NCBI RefSeq assembly: GCF_004379255.2
Contig: NC_056048.1
Location: 8,652,001-8,716,000, forward strand
DNA from: Salvia splendens
Lineage: Eukaryota; Streptophyta; Magnoliopsida; Lamiales; Lamiaceae
Length of the DNA: 64,000 nt
Reading direction: 5' to 3'
Both the position numbers and the translations under genes were made by a program. Under the pieces are notes generated by a model. That model was not told the DNA's origin. It ran no database searches and saw nothing but the letters and a program-made list of their open reading frames with translations. Below are positions 56,973 through 64,000 of this stretch, in pieces; positions within the stretch are counted from its first letter, which is position 1, and every line of letters begins with the position of its first letter.

Positions 56973-58387
56973 GGCCATCCACAATAGGCGCCCAGCGACC
57001 GCCCAGCCGAGCGCCGGCGCTGGGCGGTTCGCTGGGCGGTCTATTGCAGTCGCCCAGCGGACGATTGGAGAGAGAAACCGCGCAGCGCTGGGCGGTTTCG
57101 TGGCGCTGGGCGGTGCGCTGGGCGATCCGCTCGGCGCTATTGCAGCGCCAGGATCGCCCAGCGCGATTTTTTTTTTTTAAATTCGAATTTTTGAAATTCG
57201 AATTTTTAAAAAAAAATCAAATATAAAAAAATATTATTTATTTATAAAAATTGTTTTCTATATATAAAAATCAATTTTTATAAATAAATTTATACTAGAA
57301 ATTCGTAATAGCCCATATATATTTAATGGGCTTGCGAATTTATGAAACTCCTTCTTGGTTGTCTCTCTTTTATAAAGACATCCTTGAATGTTTTATGTTC
57401 CACTTTCGATGTGAGACAAACTCATTCTTGGTTGCCTCTATTTTATAGAGACATCTTTGAATGTTTTATGTTCCACTTTCGATGTGGGACAAACTCATTC
57501 CAAGGATGTTTCTCTTTTATAGAGAGATATCCATGAATGTTTTATGTTCCATTTTCGATGTGGGACAAACTCATTCAAGGATGTTTCTCTTTTATAGAGA
57601 GATATCCTTGAATGTTTTATGTTCCACTTTCGATGTGGGACAATCTCATTCAAGGATGTTTCTCTTTTATAGAGAGATATCCTTAAATGTTTTATGTTCC
57701 ACTTTCGATGTGGGACAAACTCATTCAAGGATGTTTCTCTTTTATAGAGAGATATCCTTGAATGTTTTATGTTCCACTTTCGATGTGGGACAAACTCATT
57801 CAAGAATGTTTCTCTTTTATAAAGAGATATCCTTGAATGTTTTATGTTCCACTTTCGATGTGGGACAATCTCATTCAAGGATGTTTCTCTTTTATAGAGA
57901 GATATCCTTGAATGTTTTATGTTCCACTTTCGATGTGGGACAATCTCATTCAAGGATTTTCTATAAAATTGTATTTTAAATTATGTCATTTTTATTTTTT
58001 TAAGATTTTAATTATGTCTTTTTTTTATTTTTTAACTTTAAGTTGTAATGTTATTTTAAATTTTCATTTGTAAATTTAATTAATGTAATTTTTTTTAATT
58101 ATGTAATTTTTTTTAATTATGTACTTTTTAAATTTTATTAATATTAGTGAATTTTCCCGTATATGTCTCGTAAATTAAATTTCGTATATTGCGTTATTGT
58201 TAATTATTGCATTTTGTATATATTTGTTAATAGTGATGTGGATAGTATGTGGCTAGGCTATGGCTGGGCTATTGCTGGGCTATTTGCTTGTTTTGATGAT
58301 GTGGCAGGAGGATTTTTAGTGCTGATGATGTGACAGTGGCTAGGCTATGGCTGAGCTATTGCTGGGCTATTTCTATTGTGGATGACC
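56973..58387 (+). mobile_element. Non-autonomous Harbinger element carrying a 75-bp minisatellite
   Basis: TIR GGCCATCCACAATAGGCG and (inverse) CTATTGTGGATGACC; target duplication TTA at 56970-56972 and 58388-58390. Its first ~200 bp nearly match the element at 58413, including the GC-rich GCGCTGGGCGG words. The transposase is replaced by a minisatellite (57341-57958) and AT-rich sequence. Confidence 0.92.
57341..57958. repeat. 75-bp minisatellite, eight units
   Basis: The landmark ATGTTTTATGTTCCAC recurs at 57388, 57461, 57537, 57612, 57687, 57762, 57837 and 57912, so the last five intervals are exactly 75 bp. Each unit contains CTTTTATAGAGAGATATCC and CACTTTCGATGTGGGACAA. Because 75 is a multiple of three, frames stay open on both strands; this alone does not make it a gene. 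Confidence 0.95.
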
Positions 58388-58630
58388 TTATGCATTAGTA
58401 TGCAATCCATTAGGCCATCCACAATAGGCGCCCAGCGACCGCCCAGCCGAGCGCCGGCGCTGGGCGGTTCGCTGGGCGATCTATTGCAGCCGCCCAGCGG
58501 GCGATTGGAGAGAGAAACCGCGCAGCGCTGGGCGGTCGCGTGGCGCTGGGCGGTCCGTTCGGCGCTATTGCAGCGCCCGGATCGCCCAGCGCACCGCCTA
58601 GCGCGAAAAAATAATTTTTTTTTCGAAACA

Positions 58631-58640
58631 CTATATATAC
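58631..58640 (+). promoter_or_regulatory. TATA box of the Harbinger transposase
   Basis: CTATATATAC about 90 bp upstream of the ATG at 58728. Confidence 0.65.
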
Positions 58641-58727
58641 GCGCTTTGTTCGTCATTTTTATTCGCACCACTTGTTTTAACGAGTACTCTCTCTATCTTA
58701 ATTTCTGTTCAAGATCAACAACGCAAA

Positions 58728-60059
58728 ATGAGTAATGCTGGTGGTAGTGGTGGTGGTAGCGGAGGGGATGCTGAGGAGTACGAACGTCGAATGGCCGAGG
58801 CGTTGGACGCCTATACGACCAACGCGATAAACCAATGGATGGAAAGGGCCTTGCAGCCGGCGATACCTCGACCTCCCCCAGTGGTCCATCGCCGCAGTGT
58901 GATTGATCGGGATCACGTAGCTGCACATCAGCGCCTATACGAAGACTACTTCGCACAGGAGCCTAGGTTCAACGCCAACATTTTCAGGCGTCGTTTTAGG
59001 ATGACCAGGAACCTGTTTGTGCGTATTGTCAACGCTTTGGAGTCTCGATATCTGTATTTCCGCTTCAGACACGATGCGTCTGGCAGACCCGGCAACACAC
59101 CTATTCAAAAGTGCACTGCGGCAATCCGGCAGTTGGCCTACGGAGGCGCGGCAGACATGTGGGACTAGTATCTCCACATCGGTGAGACGACTGCCTTGCA
59201 ATGTCTGAAGAATTTCTGTCTGGGAGTGATAGAAGTATTCGGTGATCAGTATCTGCGAAAGCCTACCACCGAAGACTGCCAAGATCTGTTGCGGATGCAC
59301 GGGAGTCAGCATGGGTTCCCGGGTATGTTAGGCAGCATAGATTGTATGCATTGGGACTGGAAGAACTGTCCCGCAGCCTGGAAGGGGTTCTACACGTCCG
59401 GCTACAAGGGAAAGAATCCCACGATGATCCTGGAGGCCGTAGCTGATTACCGGCTTTGGATTTGGCACGCGTATTTTGGGATAGCTGGTTCGAACAACGA
59501 CCTCAACGTCCTCAACTCGTCGCCACTTTTCAACGAGCAGTGTCAGGGCGTCGGTCCGGCCATCAGTTTTGTCGCCAACGGCAACCAACATGATATGGGC
59601 TACTACTTGGCGGATTGGATATACCCTAGGTGGCCCGTCTTTGTGAAGACGATCCGATGCCCAGGAGATGCGAAGAAGGCCTACTTTGCGGCATGGCAGG
59701 AGTCGGCGCGCAAGGACGTGGAGCGCGCATTTGGTGTGCTCCAGTCTCGATGGGCGGCAATTAAGGGTCCAACGCGTTTGTGGGATGTCCAATGCATTGC
59801 TGATATCATGTACGCATGTATTATCATGCACAACATGATTGTCGAAGATGAAGGTGTCGAACTGACCAATTGGGTCAACGACGATAATGAAGCCGGTCCA
59901 AGCCACGGCGTGGCCGCCCCCAACGTACGGAGTGGGGTACCTCACGATGAAGCCGGCCTCTTACAAGCACACGCCGACATGCGCCAAACGACGGCTCATA
60001 TTCGACTCCAAAAGGATTTAATTGAAGAGTTATGGGCACGGAGGATTGACCGCCGTTAG
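58728..60059 (+). pseudogene. ALP1/HARBI1-like DDE transposase with one amber codon
   Basis: One frame from 58728 to 60059 (443 codons) interrupted only by TAG at 59166-59168 (codon 147), where relatives have Glu in an (E)YLHIGE motif: a single G-to-T change would explain it. N-terminus is Gly/Ser-rich; then YFAQEPRFNANIFRRRFRM and the helix-turn-helix-like region. DDE_Tnp_4 catalytic regions are all present: GSIDCMHWDWKNCP, AGSNNDLNVLNSSPLF, ARKDVERAFGVLQSRW. C-terminus ends DLIEELWARRIDRR. The TIRs and TSD show it is a transposon gene, not the domesticated host ALP1. Whether the amber allele is fixed, or a readthrough or sequencing artefact, is not visible here. Confidence 0.93.
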
Positions 60060-60463
60060 TTTTTTTTAATTATGTAATTTTTTTAATTAATGTACTTTTT
60101 ATATTTTATTAATATTAGTGAATTTTCTCGTTTTTGTGGCGTAAATTTAATTCCGTATATTGTGAGATTATTAATTATTTCATTTTGTATATATTTGTTA
60201 ATAGTGATGTGGATAGTATTATTAATGTTTCCCGTATATGTCTCGTAAATTAAATTCCTTATATTGTGTGATTGTTAATTATGTCATTTTATATAATTGT
60301 TATTAGTGATGTGGCTATTGATGTGGCTGGGCTATTTATGATGTGGCTAGGCTATGGCTGGGCTATTTATGATGTGGCAGGAGGATTTTTAGTGCTGATG
60401 ATGTGGCAGTGGCTAGGCTATGGCTGAGCTATTGCTGGGCTATTCCTATTGTGGATGGCCTTA

Positions 60464-61241
60464 AGAGATGCAAATTTTCAAAATGTAAGATAAATTGCAC
60501 AAAACCAAACTAACACAAAATCGAAAGCATATTGTTTAGAACATCATACACTTGCAATAGTCAATACATTAGAATTCAATAACAGATGGCAATACATGCA
60601 AATATTACAAAACAAAAATATAGAATTCCATAAACATGCAATACACAATAACTGTTTATAAGACATGCAAAATAAACCAGAAAATCGGGACAATTGCCGC
60701 GACTGCTACAATCAACCGGAATCGCGACAGCAAAATTAAAAGGAAAAAATCAACAAATCGAGGAGAATCCCTCCCAACAGTTCCTCCAAATTACACCACC
60801 GAAAACAACCCAAAATAGACCGGAAAAATACCCGAAAACCCTCAACTCTCGTCGTCGTTAATCGAGCAAACCCACCTTCAAATCGCGTCGCCTTTACTCC
60901 TAGACACGACTACAACCGCATGAAATCGCAAAATAGAATAGAATCTACATCAAGAATTGAAGAAATTGGCGCCTAGGGTTTGTGGAATCAATCGCAACCC
61001 AAAATGATTTAGAAGGGAGAAAGAGGGTCGTTACCGTTTCTGCATCTGAATTAATGGAATTTACCAAATCTGCTTCGAATTAAATTCCTATAAAATAACA
61101 TAATTAATCCCGCAAGCAAAATTTACAACATTAAAATGCAATCCATACTCTTTCTACAAATCAACTTCATGCGTCCACTATGAGATCCAATAAAACGAAA
61201 TAGTATGTTAGCAATCTAAATAGGATGCGCCTAGAATATTA
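60464..61241. other. Array remainder and a GC-richer unassigned stretch
   Basis: 60464-60665 continues the tandem array of 56735-56972. 60690-61080 is less AT-rich (TCAACTCTCGTCGTCGTTAA, AATTGGCGCCTAGGGTTTG) and looks like a 5' UTR or first-exon fragment read on the minus strand; no protein family recognised. Confidence 0.45.
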
Positions 61242-61469
61242 CTCCCTCCTCCCTCCGTCCCCAAAGAATATGAACTTTGAGTTAGGCACGTGTTTTAATG
61301 TAAAATTGGTAAAGTAAGAGAAAAGTAGAGAAAAAAATAATTAAAGTATTGTTAATGGAGAATAGGTCTCACCTCATTAGAGAGAAAAAAAAATTCAAAA
61401 CAAGAAAATGTATATTCTTGTGGGACGGACTAAAAAAGAAAGAATGCATATTCTTGTGTAACGGAGGAG
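61242..61469. mobile_element. Stowaway-like MITE
   Basis: CTCCCTCCTCCCTCCGTCCC to TGTAACGGAGGAG, TA flanks; same family as 37257-37466. Confidence 0.85.
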
Positions 61470-61735
61470 TAATATATACTAATATCTAAGGATTGAAATT
61501 GCAATTTTCTCGTTTGTTCTTCTAGATATTTTATCCCCATCGTATCCTACCAATCAATCAAAATTTGAATATAGTGCAAGAAACAAATTCGGAACAATTA
61601 AAATGTTGCACGCAATATCTAGAAGATGGCCATACCAAGTTCTTCGTAAAATTTAAAACCATAAATTACAGATAATGTGAATTCAAATTAATTAGTTATT
61701 TAAGAGAAAAAGGTGGAATTTATGCAGTAACATAA

Positions 61736-61862
61736 CATCCATGTACACATATAAAATGTTGTACATATACAGATAAAGTCTCATTTTATGCGAAAAATTC
61801 ATCCATGTGCACATAAAATGTTGTACATATACTGATAAAGTCTCATTTTATGCCAAAAAATT
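61736..61862. repeat. Two-copy tandem duplication, 64 bp
   Basis: CATCCATGTACACATATAAA at 61736 and CATCCATGTGCACATAAAAT at 61800 start two copies that share GATAAAGTCTCATTTTATGC. Confidence 0.85.
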
Positions 61863-61979
61863 CACTTCTTATTGCCGAACAGGAGAACTTTACCAAATTA
61901 TGGTTTTTAGATTTAGTTTTTTTTATGCATGAGATGAGCAGATGTATAAATTATTTTCGCCTTCATCATTAGCATATTT

Positions 61980-62530
61980 TACTTCAGCCCAGGGCAAATA
62001 AGTCATAAAATATTAGGTGGATTTAACTTCATTTCATAATATATTACTTCATTCTTGTAGGTTTTTATTTCATCCAAATAGAATAATTACTTCATTCGAG
62101 TACATACATGTTGTTCCGCGGACAGAGACGTCAAGACCATCTCGTCGATGATAGACCCGAAATTCCAACTACTACAATAAAATGAAGTGATAGCCTAATT
62201 GAATGGGGTAATAAGCATATTGAATTACGTAATAAACTATTTGAATGAAGTATGTGTAGAAACATTTGAAGTCATATTGTAATGAAGTAAATATCTTGTC
62301 CAATTAAGTAATAACGTTTTTGAATGAAGTGATAAACCTACTGTAATGAATTGTATTTTTTGAAGAGAATAAAGTAAAAACATAGTTCAATGAATTCGAA
62401 TTAAACATGTGTTGAATCATTTCAAAACCTACTGGAAGTAAATAAAAACATATTGTAGTTTCAAGATATTATGTACCAGAATGAAGTAATAAACCTGCTA
62501 GAATGAAGTAAATTGGGCTTGTAATGAAGA
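61980..62530. repeat. Degenerate GAATGAAGTAATAA repeats in two orientations
   Basis: From 62160 to 62530, about ten loosely spaced copies of AATGAAGTAATAAAC-like words (30-45 bp apart). From 61980 to 62110 the reverse complement TTACTTCATT occurs three or four times. The switch of orientation is near a GC-richer core at 62110-62160 (CCGCGGACAGAGACGTC). Confidence 0.65.
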
Positions 62531-63238
62531 CCGAAATAATTTACGTATTAGCGAATTTCATCAAAAAAACTAGATTTAATAGCCCTAATTTAGTCTATAG
62601 TTCGGTCTTTAAAATTAGTTTAACATTGATCACAACTCTATATTGATATAAGTACATATAGTTCAAATATAAATAAAATCTAGATTAAGAATTTCAATCA
62701 TTTAAATTTAAAACCCCAATTATATGACCAACAATCAATTACGTAACACTTACATTGTGATTCATAAACAAAGGCAATAATGGATACATTCAAATGTGCA
62801 CAGAAATGTACAAAATAAGGCCCATTTGTTTTTATTACAGGACACCCAATTTATTTAAGTGGCCCATTTATGATAAGTCTTGTTATTTTTAATTTTATTT
62901 TAGTTACATAATTACATGTCTGTTTGCCTGATAACAAAAGAAATTGGGACGTCTTAACTACAACAGCAGCATAAACTAAAATATAGTGCTTGCAATTGTA
63001 AAATCTAAAGCAATACTATAAACAAAATTGGCTATACTTTAGGTTGAAATCCATATCTGGAATTGTTTGAATTAATGAAACTTAACAAAATAGTTTTACA
63101 TAAATTATGAATAGAAAGAGGTCACACTCTTTATGAGTATTGAGTATCAATCAATAATCAATTTTGAAAATATTGCCTAAATTGAAAACCCACTCCTTCC
63201 GAATACCAAAAACCCCACACCAATTCATTCTCAAAATC
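62531..63238. other. Upstream region of the polyprenol reductase gene
   Basis: AT-rich; nothing definite. The last ~90 bp (ATTGAAAACCCACTCCTTCC) is probably the gene's 5' leader. Confidence 0.45.
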
Positions 63239-64000
63239 ATGAATTCGATTGAATCCTTCTTCATCTCCTTAGAATCACTGCTGAATCAGGCGTCGTCCAT
63301 GGCGGTGGTGCTCCTCCTTAGAGCGGCGTGGATTTCATGCACCCTGCCACTTCTCGCAGCCTTCATTCCCTCCCCCCAATTCAGCGCATTTCGCCGCTTC
63401 CTGCTTCTCCTCGCCGGCCGCGGCAAGATTATGGACTCTTCCTCAACTGTCAGTAATTTTATTTATTTTAGCTTTTCAATTCGGCAAAATTATCATTCTG
63501 CAGTTATGTTTATGTAAGTATGCAATTTCTTTCTGCTTTTTTTCTTATTTGAGATGGATTTTGTGCTCTTTTGTTAGCATATGATAATTGATTGAAAAAC
63601 TCGAACAAGAAGCCTTTTTTGGTGTATTTTGTTGCTAAATCATGTACGCCCTCCGTTCCTTGTTAATTGAGACATTTCTTTTCGGTATGAAAATTAAGAA
63701 TAGTGTTAAGTGGACGATGAATAAAGTAAGAGGGATGAATAGAGAATAAAGTAAGTCAGAATATTACTTTTTACCAAAATGGAAATGACTCAATTACGCT
63801 CTAACTTTTTAAAATAGAAAAATGACTTTATTAACATGGAACGGAGGGAGTAGTACTTGTATCTCTTTGAAGATGATTTGGTGGTTAATGTAGCATGATT
63901 TATGCCTTGTTGTGCTGCAGAAATTCAGTGTTCCCCAGAGATATTTTTGTCACTTTTACATTGTTGGTTTTATATGGACTACTTTTCTGCTTGTGGCCAC
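63239..64000 (+). CDS. Polyprenol reductase (SRD5A3/PPRD-like), 5' part
   Basis: Exon 1 63239-63448 (or from the second ATG at 63299, MAVVLLLRAAWIS, which has the better context) and exon 2 from 63921 to the window end. Exon 1 encodes a hydrophobic helix and FRRFLLLLAGRGKIM; exon 2 continues KFSVPQRYFCHFYIVGFIWTT. FAGRGK and VPQ-x-F-HFY are hallmarks of plant polyprenol reductases, ER membrane proteins of the steroid 5-alpha-reductase family that reduce polyprenol to dolichol for N-glycosylation. Intron 1 (63449-63920) has a GTCAGT donor and contains a MITE at 63647-63850. Exons 2 onward are cut by the window edge. Confidence 0.88.
63647..63850. mobile_element. Stowaway-like MITE in intron 1 of polyprenol reductase
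   Basis: CGCCCTCCGTTCCTTGTTAA to TTAACATGGAACGGAGGGAG, TA flanks. Confidence 0.87.

Larger units (their letters stand above)
58413..60460 (+). mobile_element. PIF/Harbinger transposon, nearly intact
   Basis: TIR GGCCATCCACAATAGGCG and (inverse) CCTATTGTGGATGGCC; target duplication TTA at 58410-58412 and 60461-60463. 2048 bp. The left 200 bp has many CGCCCAGCG / CGCTGGGCG words in both orientations; the right end has repeated GCTGGGCTAT and GATGTGGC words. It encodes a single transposase and no Myb-like partner gene, so mobility would need that partner from elsewhere. Confidence 0.95.

Noticed and set aside
56954..57226. GC-rich frame at the left end of the Harbinger derivative (and its twin at 58376)
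   Set aside because: Translation of CGCCCAGCG words in TIR-proximal DNA; not a gene.
57495..57953. Periodic open frames on both strands of the minisatellite as a repeat protein gene
   Set aside because: Openness follows from a 75-bp period without stops; no start context, splice sites or homology.
57341..57958. CRISPR-like array
   Set aside because: Units are contiguous with no unique spacers, and the DNA is from a plant.
59328..59945. 205-residue antisense frame in the Harbinger transposase
   Set aside because: Mirror of conserved DDE codons; no family features of its own.
58728..60059. Domesticated host ALP1 gene
   Set aside because: Flanked by matching TIRs and TTA duplications, and sibling element lies next to it, so it is a transposon gene.

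Overview
The window looks like nuclear DNA of a eudicot plant: AT-rich and intron-containing, with plant-specific gene families (plant mobile domain, plasmodesmata-located DUF26 protein, LRR-III receptor kinase, polyprenol reductase) embedded in Ty1/copia, Ty3/gypsy, PIF/Harbinger, hAT, Mutator-like and Stowaway-like elements. The repeat spectrum would suit an asterid such as a Lamiales species, but that is a guess; no marker here fixes the genus. All exon structures were read by eye from GT/AG sites, frame continuity and family resemblance.

Likely host genes, left to right: (i) a plant mobile domain (MAIN-like) gene on the minus strand that runs off the left edge; (ii) a five-exon Nudix hydrolase at 23952-25202 (+), complete at 186 aa; (iii) a three-exon PDLP at 30673-31838 (+), 279 aa; (iv) a six-exon ARL8 small GTPase at 34565-36255 (+), 184 aa; (v) a two-exon RLK902/RKL1-like LRR receptor kinase at 39002-41227 (-), 631 aa; (vi) the first exons of a polyprenol reductase (SRD5A3/PPRD family) from 63239 (+) into the right edge. 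They have unrelated housekeeping or signalling roles and do not form a cluster.

Transposon landscape: 2.8-13 kb holds MITEs, a 9-bp-TSD Mutator-like MITE, an 8-bp-TSD hAT element and two LINE remnants. 14.29-19.23 kb is a copia element with matching 525-bp LTRs but no gag. 19.6-21.4 kb is a gypsy LTR plus an integrase fragment. 25.8-29.9 kb is a gypsy gag relic split cleanly by a second copia element that lacks reverse transcriptase. 41.95-44.27 kb is a dead Harbinger element carrying a SINE. 46.0-51.3 kb is a non-autonomous gypsy (LARD-like) element, followed by a long-TIR element containing a copia-type LTR. 54.4-55.64 kb holds Harbinger derivatives. 56.97-60.46 kb holds a back-to-back Harbinger pair: a non-autonomous copy carrying an eight-unit 75-bp minisatellite, then a nearly intact transposase copy with a single in-frame amber codon.

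Most notable points: the nearly intact ALP1/HARBI1-like transposase and its minisatellite-bearing relative; seven hairpin-forming palindromes upstream of the plant mobile domain gene; an insertion of copia into a gypsy gag that can be read at codon precision; an acidic-repeat reading frame ending in an EAR-like DLN motif; and two consecutive 81-nt stop-free introns in ARL8. I found no RNA genes other than a tRNA-derived SINE, no CRISPR array, and nothing prokaryotic or organellar.
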